A DNA stretch of 64,000 nucleotides from Sparassis latifolia (taxonomy: Eukaryota > Basidiomycota > Agaricomycetes > Polyporales > Sparassidaceae), in assembly GCA_018466975.1 (NCBI GenBank), contig CM031552.1, forward strand, positions 248,001 through 312,000, given 5' to 3'. Shown here piece by piece: positions 50,100 through 60,007 of this stretch (position 1 is its first letter; the number at the start of each line of letters is the position of its first letter). A model generated the notes under the pieces. That model had not been told where the DNA came from. It did no database searches and saw nothing but the letters and a program-made list of their open reading frames with translations. Both the position numbers and the translations under genes were made by a program.

Positions 50100-51243
50100 A
50101 TGTCTCTCCTCGCCGTGCTCCCCGCCGAGCTCCTCGACGCCATCTGCGAACCACTCTCCGGCCATTCCTCTTCGCTTGCAGCCCTCGCGCGCACCTGTGC
50201 AGCGCTCGCGCCCAGCGCCACTCGCGTCCTCTACTGTTCCATCTCCGTCAATGCTTATGCCCGTACCCTCCCCGCCGTCCTCACTCTCGCCGCCCGACCC
50301 AGCCTCGCAGCCCTCGTGCGCTGCTTCTCCATCATCCTCGACGACTCGACAGAGCTCCCACTCTTCCCCGCTTACTATGTCCAGCTGCGCACCGCCCTGG
50401 CGTACATGCACAACCTTTCCCACCTCGACGTGCTCGTCCCTGCTCTTGCTTCCTGGGTCCTTGCCCCTCCAGGCTCTCAGCCCTCACCAATCTATACCCA
50501 CCTCGAGCACTTTGCATGCGCGTTCCCGCTTGACTCCTGCACCTCTGCCTTTCTCGCTCGTACCCCAGCCCTGCGCGCCCTCCAGCTTTCCGCGTCCCCG
50601 TCTCCCACGCCCGTCCTGCTCCCCTCTACCTACATCCCCCTCCTCAGTTCCTACACCGGTCCAGCCTCACTCCTGCCCCTCCTCTCGTCTCGCCCGCTCA
50701 CCGCGCTCCACCTAGCTGGCGACCTCGCCTCAGAGGACGTCTTCTCGCAGGCCGAGGCCTCCTCGCCGAGGACGAGCACGGGCCCGCAGGCGCCCGGGTC
50801 CAGGTCCTCAGCGCGATCACGAGCGGCGCACCCGCCGAGTTCCTCGCCGCCCTCGCGCGCGCGTACCCGGCGCTCGTCTGTCTCCGCGTCATGACCACCT
50901 GCGCGTTCTGGGACACGCCGGACATGGTGCGCCCTTCCTTCCCCCCCCCTTCGTCCATCCTTAACTGACTTGTGATTTTGCGTTGCAGACGTGCTATACG
51001 CGCATCGCGAGCATCCTCGCGTCCCTCCCGAACCTTGCCGCGTTCGAGCTCTCGGGCATGCACTGGGAGGCGCGCCCCAAGGCCTCCTCGCCCGTCTCCG
51101 CCGCGCCCGGCCCAGAGAAGGAGTGGATCTCCCCGCCTGTGACGCCCCGCACGGCCCACGAGCTTGCTGCAGACCCCGCGCTCGCGGTGGAGGGCCGCGA
51201 GAGCGAGCTCGCTGCCGAGTTTGCAGCGTGGGGATACTACTGA
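50100..51243 (+). CDS. F-box-like protein, frameshift in the middle
   Basis: The N-terminus LPAELLDAICEPLSGHSSSL, with LARTCAALAPSATRVLY, is a typical F-box-like domain of Agaricomycetes. Leucine-rich stretches follow (LALAYMHNLSHLDVLVP-type). F-box proteins select substrates for SCF ubiquitin ligases; the substrate is unknown. An intron with GTGCGC donor and TTGCAG acceptor (50927-50988) joins CAFWDTPDM to TCYTRIASILASLPNLAAFE. The first frame (from 50100) and the frame entering the intron differ: a shift is needed between about 50752 and 50767, in gccgaggcctcctcgccgag. It may be a real mutation or a sequence error. The stop is at 51241-51243. Confidence 0.7.
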
Positions 51244-52192
51244 GCTGCGTGCGCTGGGCCTCCATCCCTCCTGTGATACCTCCGTTCCTTTGTCCCTCCA
51301 TCTGTCACACCACGAAATACCACGAAAGTAACGACGTTCAGCCCTCACAGTGCCGTGTTTCCCCCCTTCCATTTTGCGTCTATACCGGCACCCGTAATGT
51401 CACCTCCATTTTTCGCCTTCCCTGTTCTTGGCCGCCTGGCGGATGCTCGCTTCCCGGTTTATCTATTTCGCCGCTCTCGCTGTTCCGCTTTGCATACTCC
51501 GTTTTTTTGGCACCGTGCTGTCCCGGCACTCATAACTTATTAATTTCTCCGCCTCCGTCTCCTCTCTGGTCATATTCTCTCTAGTGTCCGTGTACCCTCT
51601 CCGCATGCCGTTTATCTTCATCTCCGACTCTGCCTTCTTGCCTCCTCACGCCTCATCCTCTCCTGCCCGCGTCCATGCTCTCGTCCGCTTGTTTCCCTCA
51701 TAGCATACCGTAAATCATCACACGTCCCGCTCCGTATTCTGCATACTGCTCCCTTGCACGACATACTTACTATACCTACGCATGTAGCTCGTCCACGCGA
51801 TCGCTAATATATACGTTCCCGCGCCAGGATGGCCGTCCCTCGTGTTCTACTGCTCCGTGTTTGACTCACTGTCGAGTGATTGCACTAGATGATCTGCGGG
51901 AGTGGCATGCACATTGCAGATTCCCGCCGGAGATCGTCCGCAATTTGAACGTGATATATCGGAGCGTGCGATTCATTTCCGAGCAGACAAGCTATTGATA
52001 GGGATACAGTATGTATAGAAGACCCGGATGATTGCCCTGGTGTAATATATGCAGGATCAGACACAAACAGACCGACGAGAGACTACTAATGAGTGAGGAA
52101 GCATACGAGACTAGAGCGCGGTATACAGTAAATCCAAGAGAGGTCCACGAGCAGATGGCGTTTTCGAAGCCAGGCCAACGGGCGAGCTTGCA
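51244..52192. other. Convergent intergenic region
   Basis: This lies between the 3' ends of the F-box gene (plus) and the MYND gene (minus). CT-rich sequence, no gene recognised. It probably holds both 3' UTRs. Confidence 0.5.
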
Positions 52193-53835
52193 TCAGTTGT
52201 AGAAACGGGTGGAGATACCGCTCGCGGTGAAATCCGCGGCGGCAGCGAGGGGGTAGCCCTCGCTCGGCGTGCCTGGTGGCTTCTTCCCCTGGCCCATCGC
52301 GCGAACGAGCTCCTTGATGCGCTTGGCTTCCTGGCATTCTGCGTGGGGCGTCAGCACTAGGCGAGCCATGGGAGATGCTTCGCGAGGAACGTGGGGAGGA
52401 ACGGGATCAACAGAGGGAAGGAAGAGTATGAAGAGGGACAGAAGGCGAAATAGGAAGCACAGAAAGAAGAGAAGAGAAGAGAATGGAGCCAGATACGCAC
52501 TAGCTTTGTGAACCTTCCAGTCCTCCTTCTGGCACTCCGGACCACAGTACACGGCCTCCTTGCACCCGCCACAGCGCTTGAACTCGGCGACGCGCTCTTC
52601 GAGGCGCCCGCAGTCCGGGCGGGAGCACTTGCGCAGCACGCATGCCTTTGCCTCCGCGTCGCCGTCCGCCCACGCCCACACGCACGGCTCCATCCACAGA
52701 TCCTGCGTTAGCCACAGGTAGTCGTGCGCCTGCTCGGGCCCGTTGAACGTCCGCGCGTCCATGTTCAGGGAGCCTACCAATGCAGCACCACGCGTTAGTA
52801 ATCACAGAAGTGTGTAGAGACCAAGCGGGGGCGCGCACGCGGCTGCTCCACCTTGCCGAGGATCTTCATGAGCACATGCGGGTTCACCTTGGCACCGATG
52901 CGCAGGTACTGCCGCGCAAGCAGGCAGTCGCCCCAGAGGATGTACGCCGCGAGCGCGCCCGAGTACGCCATCGCGCCCATGCACCACTTGCTGAGGCTCT
53001 CCACGCGCGCCGCGTCCATCGTCGCGCGCGACGGCGCCACGAACTCACACCCGCCCCGCGGCGACGACCTGTCGTCGCTGTCCTCGAGCCAGAACTGCAC
53101 AAAGGACAGCGTGTCCGCCGCGCGCCCGACTTTCAGCAGCACCGAGGGGAGCCACTCGCGCTGCCCCATGTTGTCCCCCGGGCAGAGGCGCAGCATCTCG
53201 ATGATAGTGTTGCTGCGATGCGATAGATATCGCGCCTCAGTTTGTGCGACGCGCTGTGGGAGGAGGGTACGCACGCGGACTTGTCGAATTGTTTGTTCTC
53301 GAAGTACAGCCTCACGAGAGCTTGCAGGACGCGCATGTATGGGCGTGTCTCAAGGATGCCCCAGAAGTTGCCGACGTGGTCGCTTCCGTCCTCGAAGCAT
53401 TTGGGACCGAGCGACCGCTGAAGGTGCTTGCGGCCTACGGGTGCGGCACAAGGAGAGGAAAGGTATCAGTACAGGTAACGGTCTCGAAGACGCCAGAGTC
53501 AAAGATATGTGGTACACACCATGCTCTTCGGCGCCCTCAAGCACTTTCACGGACACGTTTAGGTTGGGCATAAGGAATGCCATCTGGACAGCCGCGTCCA
53601 GGTTGTTGCCATCCTCCATCGCCTTGAGGAGAAATGGCAGCGCTTTCTCGGGCTTCCTCTTGCGGCAAAGGTCTTCTGCTTTTTCGAGACTAAAAACATA
53701 CAGAAAAAGGGCAGTCGGTGCGTCCATGGACAATTATGAGATTGCAGAAGGACACGCGTACTTTTTCTGCGATTCCTTCGAGACAGTACCTCCTCCCACA
53801 CCTAAGAACGACTCTGCGCCCACTCGCCTGTTCAT
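52193..53835 (-). CDS. MYND-type zinc-finger protein
   Basis: Six exons inferred: 53835-53762, 53689-53518, 53435-53275, 53212-52839, 52773-52501, 52338-52193, giving about 399 residues. The N-terminal half is helical repeats (LEKAEDLCRKRKPEKALPFL; ETRPYMRVLQALVRLYFENK; IIEMLRLCPGDNMGQREWLP). The MYND finger is near residue 330: CSRPDC, CGGCKEAVYC, CQKEDWKVHKA and, across the last intron, KCQEAKR. MYND fingers bind proline-rich partners. The fourth intron has a good branch site (TTACTAACG). The donor of the second intron is uncertain: the better GTGTGT site would throw exon 3 out of frame, so either GTGTAC is used or an A run near 53400 carries an indel. The exact role is unknown. Confidence 0.8.
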
Positions 53836-54018
53836 GATGCTTAGAATTTGTAAGGTAGCAGATGGTCTGTACAGAGATATTGATGAGTGCACGTTTAGTA
53901 CGACGCGTCCGGGGCGTTAAAGCAACACGCGAGATCACGTGGTGGCGTATTATGGACTCGTCACGAGTCACACACGTCACTCAATTCTCCAAACTTTCCA
54001 GCACCACCGCTTTGCACG
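53836..54018. promoter_or_regulatory. Short divergent promoter of the MYND gene and pab2
   Basis: Only 183 bp separate the two start codons. The spacer contains CACGTG (about 53937) and the palindrome ACTCGTCACGAGT (about 53953-53965), followed by acacgtcac. These E-box/CRE-like words may serve both genes. No TATA box is evident. Confidence 0.5.
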
Positions 54019-54942
54019 ATGGCAGACGTCGCGGCAACAACACCTACGCACGCCGCGTCGGATCCCATGATCGACGAGGGGGAGGAGGACGAGTCTAAGG
54101 TGCGGTCGAACATCTGTGTGCTTCACGTGAGAGTGTTAACCCCTCCGTGCATTTGTTTGCCGTCTCTTCGACACAGGAGATCCTCCTCATGAAAGAGCGG
54201 GTGGAGGAGATGGAGCGCGAGGCGAACAAGCTCAGAGAACTCCAAGCTGCGGCGGAGAAGGCGGAGCGTAGTGCGTCCGAGGCAAACGATACGAGCGTGC
54301 CAATGGAGACGGAGGAGGAGAAGGCTGCGGCAGACAGCCGAAGTGTTTTCGTGGGAAACGTGCGTCTTATCGGACGCTTGCTCTCTCATATGCCGTCTGA
54401 CCTGCGTGCTGCATACAAGGTCGATTATTCCGCAACACCCGAGGAAATCCAAGCGCATTTCCAGGCATGTGGCACGATCAACCGAGTAACTATCCTCTGC
54501 GACAAATTCACCGGACATCCGAAGGGGTGCGTATATACGCATGCTCGGCGTTCTTTACAGCACATGTGATGCCTTGCTGACTGCGTGATGTTCCTCTACA
54601 GCTACGCGTACGTCGAATTTTCGGAGCCTGAACACGTTGACACAGCATTGGCGATGGACAACTCGCTGTTTCGCGGCCGCCTGATCAAGGTATGCTGTCT
54701 GCGTCATGCATGCTCCAGACGACTTACGTGCTGGTCCAGGTTACCGCAAAGCGAACAAATGTTCCGGGGTTTAACCGTGGCAGAGGGAGAGGCGGCTACC
54801 GTGGTGGCTACCGCGGTGGATATCGAGGTGGTTCGTATGGGTACAGTCCCTATCGGTCGCGTGGGAGGTGAGAGCCATCTGTTTGTCGGTCTCGAAGACT
54901 GTGCTCATCCAAGCAACAAGGGGACGAGGACGTGGATTTTGA
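54019..54942 (+). CDS. pab2: Nuclear poly(A)-binding protein 2 (PABPN1/Pab2)
   Basis: Six exons: 54019-54099, 54177-54359, 54420-54526, 54602-54689, 54740-54867, 54921-54942, giving 202 residues. Domain order matches the family. An acidic N-terminus ([10 protein letters not shown]) is followed by a coiled coil ([20 protein letters not shown]) and one RRM, with RNP2 [20 protein letters not shown] and RNP1 [13 protein letters not shown]. The RGG-rich tail is [20 protein letters not shown], ending RGRGF. S. pombe Pab2 has 166 residues with the same layout. Pab2 binds poly(A) tails in the nucleus and links polyadenylation to exosome turnover. The last coding exon is only 22 nt. All six exon phases join without a break. 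It shares a promoter with the MYND gene. Confidence 0.92.
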
Positions 54943-56611
54943 CCTCTCAAAAATGGACTTTGGCCCATACGTATCTGCATTGCTCTGTATTCTCAGTATG
55001 TTCGATTGTAAACCCGGGTGTAGATGCCCTTCTAGTCCGCTCGTATACTACTAATCTGTTCTCTGTCGAGTGTGGACTTCTCGAAGCATCCAGCACGTTT
55101 GACTGCGTTGGTCGGGAAAGACTGTTCCAATCGAGCTCGTGGGTGCCACAGGAGTGGTTGTGCTGGATGCCAAGTCCAGCGTTGCTCAGAGAACTGTTCC
55201 ACTCGGCACAACCACTGCATCATTAAATTGGCATGACACCAGGCCGCTGTTGGTTCGGCAGCTATTCAGCAGTAGCGATACTGCCGTTCGCTGGTTATTG
55301 ATTATCTTCGATCTATGTGAGCCCTCCTTCGTACCAGAGGATAATTTTCCAGTGATTGGGTTTTTTGTGCTACAGAGTCCAACACAGCAGACACTGATCA
55401 GGACCTGAGGATGTACTCAATGTCCGCCGAAGCTCGGATCCGATAATATTCAACATAAAGGGTACCCACTGCACAACCATTTACACATCGCGTACGTCCC
55501 CACACGATCACGAAGCAAGGCTATTGCGAACAGACCTCACCGATTGTGTTCATCCACAAATACGTTAGGTCCTCTGCATGAGGTAGGATTAAGTACAGGT
55601 TAGATGCACTGGCATCGTCGTGCACGAGCTACATGCAACGGGAAGTCCCTAAAGGTCGACGAACAAGTAACATAGAGGCAAGATATCTACTCTCACCGGA
55701 GCCAGCGTAAACAGAGCCAGAGGCAGTCGAGCTATAGTCACCGTGCTCGATGGTGAACGCTCACGACATAACTTACACAAGAAGTAAGACAGGAATATTA
55801 GCATGTGTAGTAAGTGAACAGACCAGACCAAATAATGAAGGAGCGGCTGTCATCCATAGTACGAGAGGCTGGAATCGAGCTCACACCAGCCCCGGCGCCC
55901 ATGGTGCTCACCAGCCTACGTAGTGTCTGTGCCCGCACAGCTGCAACAGGTCGGGAGTGACTCGTGTGTTCATGAGCGAATTCTTGCACATATTATGGAG
56001 GGGTTACGGCGCGTGTTAACCGTTGGCGTTGGTGTAGCCTACTAGTGACTAGTAGACGACTCGTCGGAAATACTTCTACCTATGCGACATGGATTTCACT
56101 ATTACGTTCAGCTTCGGATGTTCTTGGGTGTTCGAACAAATGAGTTACTCTGGCTCTCTCTGACGGATAATTCAAGGGTATATACGGACATTGAAATATC
56201 GACCTCCCTCAGCTTCCGAGTCAACCGGAGACTGAAGACGGCTCTAGCCAGATCATCAGTCTTACTGGTTAGGACCTTGGTTTGGGCAACTGCGTTCTCT
56301 TAGAACGATGCAAGTCGACAGGGTCTTGGACGATATAATATTATGACGGGGTCAAAAAGAAACTAAAAGAACCTGTAAACCGATGTAGAATTAGCTGTGT
56401 CTGACGAGATCCGATCGATGTCGATCATGAACGTCCCGAAAATGGGCTTCAGCAACTTCGTGAACTCCGCCGGTAATACACCACCACCACCACCACCAAT
56501 ATCTACAGCATCCGATAGCAACTTGGAAGGAACATCCCGCGGTAGGGGTCGGCTGATTGCACTTGATATAGTGTACATTTTTTAATCTGCTGGAGTACAC
56601 TTGGTTTAGAG
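54943..56611. other. Intergenic region, no gene recognised
   Basis: The 3' UTR of pab2 followed by 1.5 kb without convincing coding signal. Frames of 60-90 codons occur on both strands but lack features or splice continuity. No RNA gene was recognised. Confidence 0.4.
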
Positions 56612-57715
56612 ATGCAAGTTTGGGCTGTCACCTTTGACGTGCGCGCGGTTGCGACCTTGAACGAAGTGCGTCCTTGCTTCCCTGACCAACACACAGGTGT
56701 GCCGAATTAAATATTTTTCAAAGTCTTACGACCGCGCTCTCGCTCTTGTCGATCACGAATCACAGCAACGCATCCAACGATACTACCACCAAGTAGACCG
56801 GTTTCGTGAGTGACCTGTAAGATCTGATCTCGACCTTTTCACCAAAACCTTTCACCGTGTAGGGGGCCTGATAGGCCGCCTATTACCTCGTGTCCTCTTG
56901 AAGGAAAGAGGGGTACCTCCTCATCGCATGGCGTTCAGTATCACTGAAACCGGGAAGCCATTCATTGCGAGTATTCGCTCTGCTCACGTGTTTGAACCGA
57001 AATTCACTCTTTTCTGTGTTGTTCTTACTGTGGTTCCTGAAGCTAGACGACGGACCATCTTAGTCACCCCATTGGGTATAGCATTACCCATGACAGCGGG
57101 GTCATAGCCATGGCATTCGCGAGCGGAGTTGACCTTCATCCTGACCCTCCAGCATATAGGGTCGGCGTGGATATCATGAGATTGCAACTCCCGAAGCGGG
57201 AGACATTCGCCGGCTTTGTGGACATTGTAGGCGACCAGGTACGTATATAAAAATACAATTTGTAGCTATCATCTCACCGGTTTGCTCCTTTCTAGTTAAC
57301 CGCCTCCGAACGAGAGCTTTTATTGCCATCTCCACCATCACCGCCGTTGCCTCCGTCGGAAGCGCTCCGTCGATTTTATCTCATCTGGACTTTGAAGGAA
57401 TCATTCACTAAGGCCCTAGGGATGGGTCTCGGGTTTGAGTTCAGAAGAATAGAGTATGACGTCGTCCAGGACATCGTGCGCATTGATGGTGTAGTTCCCC
57501 GAGGCTGGGAGTTCATCCGGTTCGAGGTAGAAAACAAATTGGGAGATGGACAGGATTCCGAGATGTATGTAGGTGTATCTGCTAGGTATGTCGGGGAAGA
57601 TGGACAACAGCAAGAAGAATGCAGGGTTCGGTCTCCGGATGTGCGCTCATGGTTGAAGGTCTACGACGCGACAGAGTTCATCCAGCGAGCAATCGAGGAA
57701 TTGAGTGTGGAGTAG
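56612..57715 (+). CDS. 4'-phosphopantetheinyl transferase (Sfp/NpgA type)
   Basis: Five exons: 56612-56665, 56724-56805, 56863-56987, 57047-57238, 57296-57715, giving 290 residues. The N-terminus is MQVWAVTFDV; RIQRYYHQVDRFRGLIGRLL follows. The family motifs are present: HPIGYSITHDSGVIAMAFAS (substrate-binding His), YRVGVDIM (Mg2+-binding Asp) and FYLIWTLKESFTKALGMGLG (catalytic W-x-x-KE-x-x-x-KA). The enzyme moves phosphopantetheine from CoA onto carrier proteins of fatty acid, polyketide and nonribosomal peptide synthases and Lys2-type reductase. All phases join cleanly. The third intron was set by frame (GTGTTT donor), so it is the least certain. Confidence 0.92.
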
Positions 57716-57950
57716 GTGGTCCGTAGTTCACGATTCTAGATCTCACTGGCGACTATCTGTATACCTACCCAGTTCGTATGGTAAATCCTGTCGATTAAAC
57801 AAACTTATAGGTTGACGAACATGTCAGGCACGCAAGCGCCAGAATAATCTACCACGTGACTGCTACTAGTACGCTCTCCATTGAGTGTGCTCGCTGCGGC
57901 GGTGCCGCCTACTATCTGCTCTCTTTCTCCTACTACCTCGGTCCACAGCC
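57716..57950 (+). promoter_or_regulatory. Intergenic/promoter region of the Ivy1-like gene
   Basis: 235 bp between the PPTase stop and the next ATG. It contains CACGTG at about 57851 and a CT-rich tract just before the ATG, common in fungal promoters. Confidence 0.35.
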
Positions 57951-59798
57951 ATGCCGCGCGTCCGCTCCTTACGTTCTCAGGCCATCTCCCCCAAACGTGA
58001 CCTATCCCCTCGGCCGTCCTCTCCAACTTTCTCCGAAACAACCAATGCTTCAGTTCTCAACTTTGGCCCCGATGGACCAGAGAAGATTATCACCCGGGCG
58101 AACCTCAGAGTCAGTATTCAAGCGTATGAAGACGTGAGCCTAACGTTCTCACTTGATCTGGTTGAACACCTTCTAAGCTTATACAGCTGTTGAGCAAATG
58201 TGCAGCTTATCGAGCAAGCCTAGTGGCCATGTCTAGGGCTACCGCAGGCTTTGGTGACGCCATAGAAGCTTGTGCAGGGTGAGTGGACACGAGACATTGT
58301 GTTACGTTGAGCTATAGTTGTTATCAGGCTAAAGGGCCCAACGTACGAGTCAGGAACTCGTCTCCAAGCCGCGTCCGGCTTGCACCTACTCATGAGCAAC
58401 CATTACCATATATTGGTGAGAATTCCTTTGCTCTCCACATGAATGTGGTGACTAACTGGAGCCCAGGCAGATACTCTGGATAAGCAATTTGAGAAACCAC
58501 TTCGGCAACATCTTGAAAATTACCGCACAGTCGTTGCCGTGCGTGCCCGGTCACTGGGGGCGAGTTCCGTTACCTATATTAAAATGCTATCTTTATAGGA
58601 TCGCTCCAACTCATATGAAAGGGCCCTGCACGAAAAGAGTCGCATTATCCGGCAAACTGAGATGGGTAACATGAAGAAGAAAAATCGCAGTTAGTGAACT
58701 CGTTGGGCAAGTATCACGAATACTATAATTCTTGACACGATTGCTGTGCCAGATCTGCAAACGTTCCGAGAGGCTTTATCTGTCCTGCAAAGACAGGTAG
58801 ACGAGCTGGATGAGCTGAAGGCCCACCACTATCAAGAAATTGTGGAGCACGAAGAGGAAGTATGGGATGTCGTGCAAGGCAAGGTCTGCCTTGTCGTGCG
58901 TTTCACGCTCGACGTCTTTGATAGATTCACATCCAAGGCGTAAGCTGGCTCACATGGCTAGATTGTGTCTTCGCTCACTTCTTTTTGACATATTCACAGG
59001 TCAGACCCTATTATTGAACCTATGCTTCAGTCCGTCCCTGATCCATTTGACGTGTATGGCCCTCCACCCTCCAAAGACCAGATCTTCAGCATTCTCCCGC
59101 CTCTATCCGTCATCGCCAATGCCCCCTCGTCATCACCTAGTCCACTTACTTCCTCTACTCCTGAGCTGGAAGGAAGCGATGGCGTCGCATCGGGAAAGAA
59201 CTCTTGGGCACCGAACCCTGGTGGATTCTTCCCCGATACAAGTGCGGCATGGGCTGATGTTGCATCACCCCCTGTCTCCCCACCTCCCGGGCCGGCCTCT
59301 ATGTCAATATCTCCCGCACGATCTGTGTCTCCATCAACAGTAGAGGTTTCCGTAGGAGTGTCCCCACCATCAACAATAACACGGCGCCATTCGCATCCAG
59401 CTCCGTCAACCTCGTCAATCCACCATCCACGGAAGTCGGAGTCAAAGCTGCGCAGCGTGCTCTCAGTTATTGACGAAGGCCAACCTCGTTCAAATGGGAA
59501 TGCTGAGGAGAGACCCGTTAGGACCGCATCAGAATCATCAGCGTTAGGAACCGCATCGCCGACACCTAAGGCCCCGGGAAGCCCGCCCTCACACTCAGGG
59601 TGGAGCATGTTTGGCTTCTCAGACTCGTATAATCACGACAGAGGCGGCGGCGATAATGATACCACTCCCCGAAACTCGACTCTTATTCGAGCGCAGTCAC
59701 CATCAGAATCACCGTCCATAACCCCGGAGGACACACCCCAAGCGGAACGCAGCCGCAGCCCTAACTCGGATGTGACTGTCGTCCCTGTAACGACATAG
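57951..59798 (+). CDS. ivy1: Ivy1-like I-BAR domain protein
   Basis: Seven exons: 57951-58133, 58187-58278, 58328-58415, 58467-58538, 58599-58689, 58753-58939, 59000-59798, giving 503 residues. After a basic Ser/Pro N-terminus comes the helical BAR-like region: FGPDGPEKIITRANLRVSIQ, CAAYRASLVAMSRATAGFGD, TLDKQFEKPLRQHLENYRTV, then ERALHEKSRIIRQTEMGNMK and LQTFREALSVLQRQVDELDE, to about residue 265. The C-terminal half is long, Ser/Pro-rich and disordered (SPPVSPPPGPASMSISPARS). Yeast Ivy1 is a vacuolar phospholipid-binding protein that interacts with Ypt7 and Vps33. Homology is judged from the sequence pattern only. All exon phases join cleanly. Confidence 0.8.
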
Positions 59799-60007
59799 CA
59801 CATACGGACTTATGTTATGCGTCTTCTCTTATTGTATGGGTAGTTCGTATATTATGGTTATATGTTCAAGTTGTCGGATACCTCTCATTTTATTGCAATC
59901 TAAATCTTCCTCAGAACATTCGGATACCACGCCGTTGGCTTGTTCTCGATATATGTGCGCACTATATCTCCTCTAAGCTCCTTTCATCCTCTTTCAACTG
60001 TAGCGCA

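Noticed and set aside
52853..53920. 355-codon plus-strand frame opposite the MYND gene
   Set aside because: It is the complement of well-supported MYND exons in GC-rich DNA and shows no protein features.
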